Assembly (NCBI GenBank): GCA_903937385.1 | Contig: CAIZZF010000002.1 | Location: 1 to 36,712, forward strand | Length of the DNA: 36,712 nucleotides | From: an uncultured Holophagaceae bacterium | GTDB lineage: Bacteria > Acidobacteriota > Holophagae > Holophagales > Holophagaceae | Direction of reading: 5' to 3' | Part shown: in pieces, positions 25,003 to 33,006 of the stretch | Layout: each line of letters starts with the position of its first letter | Numbering within the stretch: position 1 is the first letter of the stretch | The notes under the pieces: generated by a model | Told to the model about the DNA's origin: nothing | Database searches by the model: none | Seen by the model: only the letters and a program-made list of their open reading frames with translations | Position numbers and translations under genes: made by a program

Positions 25003-27609
25003 ATGGACTTCACGCTCAACACTCAGCCCGTGAGCTACAGTCTCGATCCGGACATGGAGGTGCTTACCTACTTGCGGGAAGTGGCCGGCATCCTCAGTCC
25101 CAAGGACGGCTGCTCGGGCGAGGGCGTCTGTGGCTGCTGCACCATCCTCGTGGAGGGCAAGCCGCGCCTCAGCTGCCGCATGAAGATGAAGGAGCTTGAG
25201 GGCAAGAGCCTCACGACGGTCGAGGGCCTCAGCCAGGCCGAGCAGGATGCCTTCGCGGACGCCTTCGTGGTCAAGGGCGGCGTCCAGTGCGGCTTCTGTA
25301 CCCCCGGCATCGTCATGAAGGCCGCCGCCATCGTGCGCAAGAATCCCGATCCCAGCCGCCAGGAGATCACCGAGGGCCTCTCGGGGAACATCTGCCGCTG
25401 CACCGGCTACAAGAAGGTCGTGGACTCCATCGCCTGCGCCGCCGAGGCCCTGCGCGAGGGCAAGGCCGTGGAATACCCGGGCGGCACCGGCAAGGTCGGC
25501 ACCCGGCACCCCAAGTACACCGGCCGCGAGGCCGTGCTGGGGCAGCGGGTCTTCGTGGGGGACATGAAGGAACCGGACATGATCTGGGCGGCCCTGCGCT
25601 TCTCGGACCACCCGCGGGCCAAGGTCCTGAAGATCGACATCTCCGAAGCCCTCGCGACGCCCGGCGTCGTGAAGGTGCTCACCGCCAAGGATGTCCCCGC
25701 CAAGCGCCAGATGGGCTCCATCACCATGGACTGGCCGGTGCTGGTGGCCGAGGGCGAGATCACCTGCTTCGTGGGGGACGTGCTCGCCACCGTGGCCGCG
25801 GAGACCGAGGCCATCGCCCGGGCCGCCGCTGCCAAGGTGAAAGTGGAATACGAAGTGCTGGCGCCCGTCACGGACGTGTTCGAGGCCCTGCAGCCGGGCG
25901 CCGACCAGGTGCATCCGATGTTCCCGGGCAATGTGCTGCACCGGGCTTCGGTGACCGTGGGAGACGCGGAGACGGCCCTGGCCGGCTCGGCTTTTGTCAC
26001 CCGCAACCGCTTCACCACCCAGCGCGTGGAGCACGCCTTCCTGGAGCCCGAGGCCACCCTGGCCCTGCCTTGGCAGAAGGACGGTCGTCCCGGCGTGAAG
26101 CTCTACAGCTGCAGCCAGGGTGTCTACGAAGACCGCCACCAGGTGGCGCTGCTCCTGGGCCTGCCCAAGGAGCTGGTGAACGTGGTGCAGGTACAGAATG
26201 GCGGCGGCTTCGGCGGCAAGGAGGACATCACCACCCAGAGCCACGTGGCGATGCTGGCCTGGTCCACGGGCCGTCCGGCCATGCTGCGCCTCACCCGCCA
26301 GGACTCCCTGCGCATGCACACCAAGCGGCATCCCATCGTCATGGACTACGCCGTGGGCTGCGACAAGGACGGCAACCTGACCGGCATGGTGGTCACCATG
26401 CACTCGGACAGCGGCGCCTACTCCAGCGTCGGGCTGGCCGTGATCGAGCGGGCCGTGTCCCACTCCGCCGCCGCCTACTATGTGCCCAACGTGAAGGTGC
26501 ACGGCACCGCCGTGGTCACCAACAACGCGCCCTGCGGAGCCTTCCGGGGCTTCGGCGTGAACCAGTCCAACTTCGCCTTCGAGTCCTGCCTGGATGAGCT
26601 CTGCAAGCAGGGCGGCTTCGACCGCTGGCAGTTCCGCTGGGACAACGCCCTCACTGAGGGCCGGACCATCGCCACGGGCCAGACCCTGACCTCGGGCGTG
26701 GGCGTGCGCAAGTGCCTCGAGGCCCTCAAGGACCGCTTCCGCGCGGCCAAGTATGCGGGCATCGCCGCCGGCATGAAGAACACCGGCATCGGCTGCGGCC
26801 TGGCGGACTTCGGCCACGCCAAGATCATCATCCGCGCCGAGAACCGCGTGGAGCTCCACCACGGCTGGTGCGAGATGGGCCAGGGCAACTTCACCATGGG
26901 CGTCCAGTCCCTGGTGGAAGAGACGGGCATCGACCCGGCCTTCATCGAAGTCATCGTGGAGACCAACGAGGAGGCCGAGTCCGGCATGACCACCGGCTCG
27001 CGGGGCACCTCACTGCTCGCCAACTCCGTCATTGCCGCCTGCAAGGACCTGAAGGTGGACCTGGCCTCGGGCAAGGGCCTGAAGGATCTCGTCGGCAAGG
27101 AGTATCGGGGCAGCTGGGTCTGTGACTGGACCGTGCCCCCCGGCAAGCCCCCCAAGCCTGGCTATGACGTGATCACCCACTACTCCTTCGGCTACGCGGC
27201 CCAGCTCGTCGAGCTGGACGAGACGGGCAAGATCACCCGCATCACCGCCGCCCACGACGCGGGCCGAATCATGAACCCCACCCTCTATGAAGGCCAGATC
27301 GAGGGCTCGCTGCACATGGGTCTCGGCTACGCCGTGTCCGAGGAGTTCCCCTACAAGGACGGCCGGCCCGTGTCCCTCAAGATGTCCGACCTGGGCCTCA
27401 TCAAGGCCAAGGACATGCCGCCCATGGAGATCATCGGCATCGAGGTGCCGGATGCGGTCGGACCCTACGGCGCCAAGGGCGTGGGCGAGATCGGCCTGGT
27501 CCCCACCGCCGGGGCCGTGGCCAACGCACTCTGCCAGCTCGACGGCATCCGCCGCACGACGCTGCCCCTCAAGGAAATGAAGCTGCTCGGCAAGAAGAAC
27601 AAGGCCTGA
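25003..27609 (+). CDS. Fused FeS-molybdenum hydroxylase 2 (selenium-dependent xanthine dehydrogenase type)
   Basis: This 868-residue protein has the same FeS-Mo fusion plan as the one at 8193, without an FAD domain. Cluster two is standard (C96, C99, C131, C133). The first cluster loop is unusual: C37 is followed by five rather than four residues before C43, and an extra cysteine gives C43-G-C45-C46. The Mo domain has GGGFGGKED, AFRGFGVNQSN, EMGQGNFTMG and catalytic E829 in GAKGVGE. ATG 25003 follows a strong GGGGAGGGAG. It heads a unit with ygeY and ygfK, so it probably acts on a purine or intermediate closer to ring opening. YgfK is a possible electron partner. Confidence 0.88.
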   Translation: MDFTLNTQPVSYSLDPDMEVLTYLREVAGILSPKDGCSGEGVCGCCTILVEGKPRLSCRMKMKELEGKSLTTVEGLSQAEQDAFADAFVVKGGVQCGFCTPGIVMKAAAIVRKNPDPSRQEITEGLSGNICRCTGYKKVVDSIACAAEALREGKAVEYPGGTGKVGTRHPKYTGREAVLGQRVFVGDMKEPDMIWAALRFSDHPRAKVLKIDISEALATPGVVKVLTAKDVPAKRQMGSITMDWPVLVAEGEITCFVGDVLATVAAETEAIARAAAAKVKVEYEVLAPVTDVFEALQPGADQVHPMFPGNVLHRASVTVGDAETALAGSAFVTRNRFTTQRVEHAFLEPEATLALPWQKDGRPGVKLYSCSQGVYEDRHQVALLLGLPKELVNVVQVQNGGGFGGKEDITTQSHVAMLAWSTGRPAMLRLTRQDSLRMHTKRHPIVMDYAVGCDKDGNLTGMVVTMHSDSGAYSSVGLAVIERAVSHSAAAYYVPNVKVHGTAVVTNNAPCGAFRGFGVNQSNFAFESCLDELCKQGGFDRWQFRWDNALTEGRTIATGQTLTSGVGVRKCLEALKDRFRAAKYAGIAAGMKNTGIGCGLADFGHAKIIIRAENRVELHHGWCEMGQGNFTMGVQSLVEETGIDPAFIEVIVETNEEAESGMTTGSRGTSLLANSVIAACKDLKVDLASGKGLKDLVGKEYRGSWVCDWTVPPGKPPKPGYDVITHYSFGYAAQLVELDETGKITRITAAHDAGRIMNPTLYEGQIEGSLHMGLGYAVSEEFPYKDGRPVSLKMSDLGLIKAKDMPPMEIIGIEVPDAVGPYGAKGVGEIGLVPTAGAVANALCQLDGIRRTTLPLKEMKLLGKKNKA

Positions 27610-27626
27610 ACCCAACCAACCCCGTC

Positions 27627-27643
27627 CCGGCGGCTCTCGCCGG
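27627..27643 (+). other. Small intercistronic hairpin between fused hydroxylase 2 and ygeY
   Basis: CCGGCG and CGCCGG form a 6-bp stem around GCTCT, 17 bases after the hydroxylase stop. No strong T run follows, so it is more likely an mRNA processing or stability element than a full terminator. Confidence 0.35.
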
Positions 27644-27678
27644 ATTTCACTTCCCTTCACCTCACCGGAGTCCCCCCC

Positions 27679-29214
27679 ATGTCCAACCTCGACACGCGCA
27701 TCGCCGAACTGGCTGCCAAATACCTGCCCCTGGCGGCAGAGATGCTGAAGGAGGCCATCCGGATCCCCGCCGACTACGTTGAAAAGCCCGTGGACCAGGG
27801 GGGCGATCCCGCCTGCGGCACCTCCAACCACGAGTTCCCCCGCATCGACTACCTCCGGAAGAAGATTGTCGCGATCAAGGCCGTGCGGAAGGATGAGGAC
27901 GCCTACTTTGACGCCTTCGGCAACCTGGTATGGCGGGTGGAAGATCCCAATGACGGCATCCCCGCGGACCAGAAGAAGGTGGTCTACATCGACGGCCACA
28001 CCGACACCGTGAAGCCCCTCCGGGCCCAGTGGCTCCAGAACACCGGCGGCATCGACTGCTTCGACGGGGTCATCGACGCCACCAAGGTGAACAAGGCGTT
28101 CCTGAACAAGGAACTGGGCTATCTGCCCCCCGAGAGTGAGTGGAACCACCTCATCTTTGGCCGCGGCGCAGCCGACCAGCTGGGTGGTGTGATCTCCGCC
28201 GCCATCGCCACCAAGATCATGCTGGAGCTGGAGGCCGAGGGCGCCCTCAAGGGCGTGATCGTCTACTCCTATGCCACGGTCTGCGAAGAGGACAATGACG
28301 GCGCCGGCCCCATGTACCTCAACCGCGACGTCTTCCCCACCGCCGCGCCCGCCGTGGTGCCCGATGTGGTCATCCTCACCGACAGCTCCGGCTGCTCCAA
28401 GAACGGCGCCCTTGGCATCTACCGTGGCCAGCGCGGCCGCATGCAGATCGAGGTCACCGTCAAGGGCAAGTCCTGCCATGGCTCCATGCCCTGGGAAGGC
28501 AAGAACCCCCTGGAGTTCGGCGGCGCCATCCTGAAGGAAGCCGCGGACAAGTACGACCAGCGCATCGGCTTCCTGGACGACAAGTTCCTGGGCCACGGCA
28601 CCCGCACCGCCTCCTGGTCCAAGCTGGACACCCCCAGTGACTGCGCCGTGCCCGAGAAGTTCACCTTCCGCTTCGACCGTCGCCTGACCATCGGCGAGAC
28701 CCCCGAGCAGTCCTGCGCCGACGTCGAGGCCCTCGATGCCGTGGCCGTCGCCCGCAAGGCCGGCCTCACGGTGGAGGTCTCCATCCCCACCTACACCGAC
28801 GCCTCCTGGAAGGGCTACGTCCTGAACAACCCCCAGGTCTACCTGGGCTGGCTCACCCCCGAGGAGCACCCTGCGGTGCAGGCCGCGGTGGCCGCCTACC
28901 GGAACGTCATCTCCCCCAACGTGGACGGCAAGGTGGGCACCGGTGGCGTCCTCACCAAGGAGCCCCGCGTGGACCGCTGGGTCTTCAGCACCGACGGCGT
29001 GGGCTACCCCATCCCCAAGGATGCCAGCGTCCCCGGCGCGGCCAAGAAGCAGTGGGTGAACAACGGGGTCTACAAGCACCCCGCCATGATTGGCTTCGGC
29101 ACGGGCATCGAGCAGAACACCCACAAGATCGGTGAGTGCCTCGATGAGCGCGAGCTGCAGCACAGCGCGGCCTTCCTGGCCCGCTACCCCACCGTCTTCG
29201 CCGGTCTCCTCTAG
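27679..29214 (+). CDS. ygeY: YgeY-family M20 metallohydrolase
   Basis: This 511-residue M20 peptidase-family hydrolase carries metal and catalytic motifs DGHTDTVK (H107, D109), GRGAADQLGG and CEEDNDG (E203, E204), then YRGQRGRMQIEV and GKSCHGSMP of the lid domain and FDRRLTIGET, which correspond block by block to E. coli YgeY. It is some 100 residues longer than the E. coli protein (about 400), with insertions near residues 35-75 and 118-150. In anaerobic purine breakdown YgeY is needed for an amide or ureido hydrolysis after ring opening; the exact substrate is not readable from sequence. GGAG at 27667-27670 supports the start. It is 69 bp after the fused hydroxylase gene. Confidence 0.87.
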   Translation: MSNLDTRIAELAAKYLPLAAEMLKEAIRIPADYVEKPVDQGGDPACGTSNHEFPRIDYLRKKIVAIKAVRKDEDAYFDAFGNLVWRVEDPNDGIPADQKKVVYIDGHTDTVKPLRAQWLQNTGGIDCFDGVIDATKVNKAFLNKELGYLPPESEWNHLIFGRGAADQLGGVISAAIATKIMLELEAEGALKGVIVYSYATVCEEDNDGAGPMYLNRDVFPTAAPAVVPDVVILTDSSGCSKNGALGIYRGQRGRMQIEVTVKGKSCHGSMPWEGKNPLEFGGAILKEAADKYDQRIGFLDDKFLGHGTRTASWSKLDTPSDCAVPEKFTFRFDRRLTIGETPEQSCADVEALDAVAVARKAGLTVEVSIPTYTDASWKGYVLNNPQVYLGWLTPEEHPAVQAAVAAYRNVISPNVDGKVGTGGVLTKEPRVDRWVFSTDGVGYPIPKDASVPGAAKKQWVNNGVYKHPAMIGFGTGIEQNTHKIGECLDERELQHSAAFLARYPTVFAGLL

Positions 29215-29267
29215 TCGGCCGCACCAAGGCAGTTCCGTCTCCTCCGTTTGCACGGGAGCAAGGCACC

Positions 29268-32200
29268 ATGGAAAAAGCATTCCGATCCGCCTCGATCGAC
29301 CTGCTGGCCCGCTGGATCTTCAGCGAGCTCGACAGCCGGGACGCCGTCATGGGCATCCCCAAGGCGAACTTCCAGGTGCCCCATCCCAAGCTGGCCCGGG
29401 AGATGTTCGGGCACACCGTGGCCGCGCCCCTTGGCGTGGCTGCGGGCCCCCACACCCAGCTGGCCCAGAACATCGTGGCCAGCTGGCTGTGTGGCGCCCG
29501 CTTCATTGAGCTGAAGACGGTCCAGATCCTCGACGAGATCGAGGTGAGCCGGCCCTGCATCGACGCAGCGGACGAGACCTACAACTGCGAGTGGTCCCAG
29601 GAACTCAAGCTCGAGGAGTCCTTCACGGAGTACCTCAACGCCTGGGTGCTCATCCACGCCCTGGCCCACAAGCTGGGGCTCAAGGATCCAGGCACCCACT
29701 TCAGCATGAGTGTGGGCTACAACCTGGAAGGCATCCAGCACCCCCGGGTGCAGAAGTTCATCGCTGACATGCGCAATGCCGGCCCGGCCCTGGAGGCCGC
29801 CATCGAGGCCGTCGCCCAGGTCTATCCCGGCGTGCGCGACATCACGATCCCCACGGAACTCTCTAACCAGATCACCCTCTCCACCATGCACGGCTGCCCC
29901 CCGGCGGAGATCGAGCGCATCGCCCGGTTCCTGCTCACGGACATGGGCATGCACACCTGGGTGAAGCTGAACCCCACGCTGCTCGGTCCCGAGCGCCTGC
30001 GGGGACTGCTCAACGACACCCTCGGCTTCGACATCACCGTGCCTGACGAGGCCTTCGGCCACGACCCCAAGTGGCCGGACGCCATGGCCATGGTGAAGGC
30101 CCTGGCCCAGGTGGCCGAGGGCCGCCCGAACGGCTTCGGCCTCAAGCTCTCCAACACCCTCGAGGTGGTGAACCACCGGCCTGTGTTCCCCACCAACGAG
30201 AAGATGATGTACCTTTCCGGCCGGGCGCTGCATCCGCTCACGCTCACCCTGGCCACCCTCGTCACCGAGGAGCTCGACGGCCAGGTGCCTGTCAGCTTCT
30301 GCGGCGGGGCCGACGCCCGCAACTTCGCGGACCTGGTGGCAGCGGGCCTCGGCCCCGTCACCGTCTGCACGGATCTCCTCAAGCCCGGCGGCTACGCCCG
30401 CCTGCAGCAGTATCTGGTCAATCTGGAAGCGGCCATGGACGAGGTGGGCGCCGCCAGCCTCGACGCCTTCATCCAGGCACGCTCCGGCGGCCACGGCGCC
30501 CGCTTCAACCTGGCCAGCTACGGCGTGAAGGCCGTGGGCGATGACGTCTACGCCCGCCGCACCCGCCCCCTGGACTTCAAGGGCGACCGGCCCCTGGGCC
30601 ACTTCGACTGCATCGCCGCGCCCTGCGTGGACGCCTGTCCGACCCACCAGAACATCCCGGACTACCTGTGGCTGGTGGCCCACGGCAAGCCCACCGAGGC
30701 CATGGAGGTCATCCTCCGCACCAACCCCCAGCCGGGCATCACCGGCAGCGTCTGTGATCATCCCTGCACCGAGCGCTGTGTCCGCAACTTCTACGACGCA
30801 CCCCTGGCCATCCGCGAGATCAAGCGCTTCGCCTTCGAGAACGCCGGACCCCTGCCCGCCGAGGTGGCGGGCAAGCCCCTGGGCATCAAGGTGGCCATCG
30901 TCGGCGCAGGCCCCTCGGGCCTGTCGGCCGCCTACTACCTGGCCAAGATGGGCTTCGAGCCCGTCGTGTTCGAAGCCAAGCAGGAGCTGGGCGGCATGGT
31001 GGGGGGCCTGATCCCGGCCTACCGGCTGCCGAACGCCACCCTCGAGGGCGACCTGGTGCGCCTGCGCGAGCTGGGCGTCCAGATCCAGCTGGGCAAGGTG
31101 CTGGGTCGGGACTTCACCCTGGCCGAGCTGCGCCGGGACTACGGCTCCGTCTTCCTCGGTGTCGGCGCCCAGAAGGGCAAGCGCCTGGGGATTCCCGGCG
31201 AGGACACACCGGGCGTCATGGACGCCCTGGACTTCCTCGCGAAGGTGCGGGCCGGAACACCCATGGACCTGGGCCAGCGCATCCTGGTCATCGGCGCCGG
31301 CAACTCCGCCATGGACGCGGTCCGCTCCGCCATCCGGCTGGCGAAGGGCAGCGAGGTCACCATTGTCTATCGCCGCACCCGGGCCCAGATGCCCGCGGAT
31401 CCGGCCGAGGTCCACGACTGCGTGGAAGAGGGCATCCAGATCCGGGACCTACTGGCCCCGGCCTCGGTGGTCGCTGAGCACGGCCGGGTCAAGGCCCTGG
31501 CCTGCACCCGCATGCGCCTGGGCGAGCGGGACGCCTCCGGCCGGCCCCGGCCAGTGCCGGTGGAAGGCAGCGTCGAACTGGTCCCGGCAGACACCATCAT
31601 CTCGGCCATCAGCCAGGAGGCCGTGCTGGACTTCCTGGAGGGCCTCGAGATCAAGCGGAACGGCAGCGGCTACCTCGTGGTGGACCCCGCCACGGGCGCG
31701 ACCTCGGTGCCCGGCCTCTTCGCCGGGGGGGATGTGGTGCACGGCGCCTCCTCGGTGATCATGGCCATCGCGGATGGCCGGGCCGTGGCCGAAGCCATCG
31801 CCCTGCGCCACGGGGTGGAGCTCAAGGCCGAGCCCCTGCTCGAGAAGGGTGCTGCCGACGCGGCGCTCATGGAGAAGAAGGGCCGCCTGGTGGGGGCTCA
31901 GCAGGTGCCCGTGCTGCCCCTGACGGACCGGCACGGCTTCGACGAGGTGCTCAAGCCCTTCACGGCCGAGTCTGCCGCCAAGGAAGCCAGCCGCTGCCTG
32001 GACTGCGACGACCTCTGCAGCCTCTGTGTCACCGTCTGCCCCAACCGCGCCAACCTGGCCTACAGCCTGGAGCCCTTCAGCCTGCAGCTGCCCCTGCTCG
32101 TCCAGCGGCAGGGACAGCTGGTGGCCGAAGGCACCCGTCCCTTCGCCGTGACCCAGCGGGTCCAGACCCTCAACGTCGCGGACTTCTGCAACGAGTGCGG

Positions 32201-32570
32201 CAACTGCGACACCTTCTGTCCCGCCGCCGGCGCCCCCTACAAGGACAAGCCCCGGTTCTGGATCGACGAGGAGGGCTACCGCGAGGCCAGGGGTGATGCC
32301 TTCCGGCTGGTGCGCAAGCCCGCCGGTCGGGTCATCGAGGCCCGCCTGGCTGGGAAGACCTACCACCTGGAGGTCACCGGGGAGCTGGCCTCGTACCGCA
32401 GTGAGCAGGTGAGTGCGCGGTTCCGGACCGGAAACTGGGCCCTGGTGGACTGGACGGCCGCGGCAGTGCTGCCCGAGGGCACCGTGGTGGACCTCTCCCC
32501 CTGCCTCACGCTGGCCGCCCTGGTGCATGCGGAGTCGGTGCTGCCGCCGCTCCCCCAGCCCATTGGGTAA
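29268..32570 (+). CDS. ygfK: YgfK-family FeS-flavin oxidoreductase ('putative selenate reductase subunit')
   Basis: This 1100-residue protein has three parts: an N-terminal barrel resembling dihydroorotate/dihydropyrimidine dehydrogenases (about 1-430), a glutamate-synthase-like part starting with FeS cysteines at 448 onward (CIAAPCVDACPTHQ, CDHPCTERCVRN), and a C-terminal ferredoxin region (CDDLCSLCVTVCP near 910, CNECGNCDTFCP near 975). FAD and NAD(P)H sites are VAIVGAGPSGLSAA (about 543) and LVIGAGNSAMDA (about 673). E. coli YgfK is slightly shorter (1032 aa). The selenate-reductase name is historical; required for anaerobic purine use in gut bacteria, it may reduce a purine-derived ring or exchange electrons with the FAD-less hydroxylases (inference). 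ATG 29268 has GGGAG 9 bases upstream. Confidence 0.9.
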   Translation: MEKAFRSASIDLLARWIFSELDSRDAVMGIPKANFQVPHPKLAREMFGHTVAAPLGVAAGPHTQLAQNIVASWLCGARFIELKTVQILDEIEVSRPCIDAADETYNCEWSQELKLEESFTEYLNAWVLIHALAHKLGLKDPGTHFSMSVGYNLEGIQHPRVQKFIADMRNAGPALEAAIEAVAQVYPGVRDITIPTELSNQITLSTMHGCPPAEIERIARFLLTDMGMHTWVKLNPTLLGPERLRGLLNDTLGFDITVPDEAFGHDPKWPDAMAMVKALAQVAEGRPNGFGLKLSNTLEVVNHRPVFPTNEKMMYLSGRALHPLTLTLATLVTEELDGQVPVSFCGGADARNFADLVAAGLGPVTVCTDLLKPGGYARLQQYLVNLEAAMDEVGAASLDAFIQARSGGHGARFNLASYGVKAVGDDVYARRTRPLDFKGDRPLGHFDCIAAPCVDACPTHQNIPDYLWLVAHGKPTEAMEVILRTNPQPGITGSVCDHPCTERCVRNFYDAPLAIREIKRFAFENAGPLPAEVAGKPLGIKVAIVGAGPSGLSAAYYLAKMGFEPVVFEAKQELGGMVGGLIPAYRLPNATLEGDLVRLRELGVQIQLGKVLGRDFTLAELRRDYGSVFLGVGAQKGKRLGIPGEDTPGVMDALDFLAKVRAGTPMDLGQRILVIGAGNSAMDAVRSAIRLAKGSEVTIVYRRTRAQMPADPAEVHDCVEEGIQIRDLLAPASVVAEHGRVKALACTRMRLGERDASGRPRPVPVEGSVELVPADTIISAISQEAVLDFLEGLEIKRNGSGYLVVDPATGATSVPGLFAGGDVVHGASSVIMAIADGRAVAEAIALRHGVELKAEPLLEKGAADAALMEKKGRLVGAQQVPVLPLTDRHGFDEVLKPFTAESAAKEASRCLDCDDLCSLCVTVCPNRANLAYSLEPFSLQLPLLVQRQGQLVAEGTRPFAVTQRVQTLNVADFCNECGNCDTFCPAAGAPYKDKPRFWIDEEGYREARGDAFRLVRKPAGRVIEARLAGKTYHLEVTGELASYRSEQVSARFRTGNWALVDWTAAAVLPEGTVVDLSPCLTLAALVHAESVLPPLPQPIG

Positions 32571-32587
32571 AAATTTTCTTATATCAG

Positions 32588-32625
32588 TATTTTTTTATTG
32601 ACCTATAGGGTTTCTATTTTAATCT
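32588..32625 (+). promoter_or_regulatory. AT-rich promoter before the Tsx-like porin gene
   Basis: A T7 tract precedes TTGACC (32598-32603), a 16-base spacer and TAATCT (32620-32625). The A/T-tract plus ATTGACCTA arrangement repeats that at 24858-24877. Transcription would start near 32632, so the leader before the ATG at 33007 is about 375 nt. Confidence 0.6.
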
Positions 32626-32631
32626 TTTAAG

Positions 32632-33006
32632 CGTCAGCACCGGCTTTCCAGCAGTTGCGGTCCGTTTTTCGCAAGGTCCCAAATGGTAACGGTTTGCACA
32701 CAAGGCCAGCGGACGTACGGCCCGCTCCAGGCGCCCTCCGGCAAGGCGGTCGGGATTCTTCCGGCCTCATGGCAGGTGCATTTGGCTGGCTTTTCGGTGA
32801 AAATCGAGGCACAGCGGGCCTTTGCACAGCGGACTGGCGCGGTTCTCACCAACTGCATCTCAGACCGTTTTCAACTCGGAGGGAGTTGAACACGGGCAAT
32901 CCCACGGTTCCACCGTCAAGGACTTTGCTGTACCGCTCCCCACCACCCCCACCCCCCCCCACCCGAGGTCCAGGTTTGCCTGGCCACCTCAACCAAGGAG
33001 AACTTC
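32632..33006 (+). other. Long untranslated leader of the porin gene
   Basis: This gene-free stretch of about 375 nt follows the predicted promoter. It contains a TTGCG/CGCAA stem (32654-32673), a direct repeat GCACAGCGG (32809-32817 and 32824-32832), an 8-bp stem TTCAACTC/GAGTTGAA with GGAGG as its loop (32870-32890), and a C-rich tract with a run of nine C (32946-32964) just before the ribosome site AAGGAG. Open frames across it have no recognisable protein and unlikely starts. I recognise no riboswitch class; it may be a regulatory leader or contain a small RNA. Confidence 0.4.

Noticed and set aside
29268-32570. True selenate reductase function for YgfK
   Set aside because: The name comes from early annotation; domain content and context fit purine metabolism and electron transfer better.
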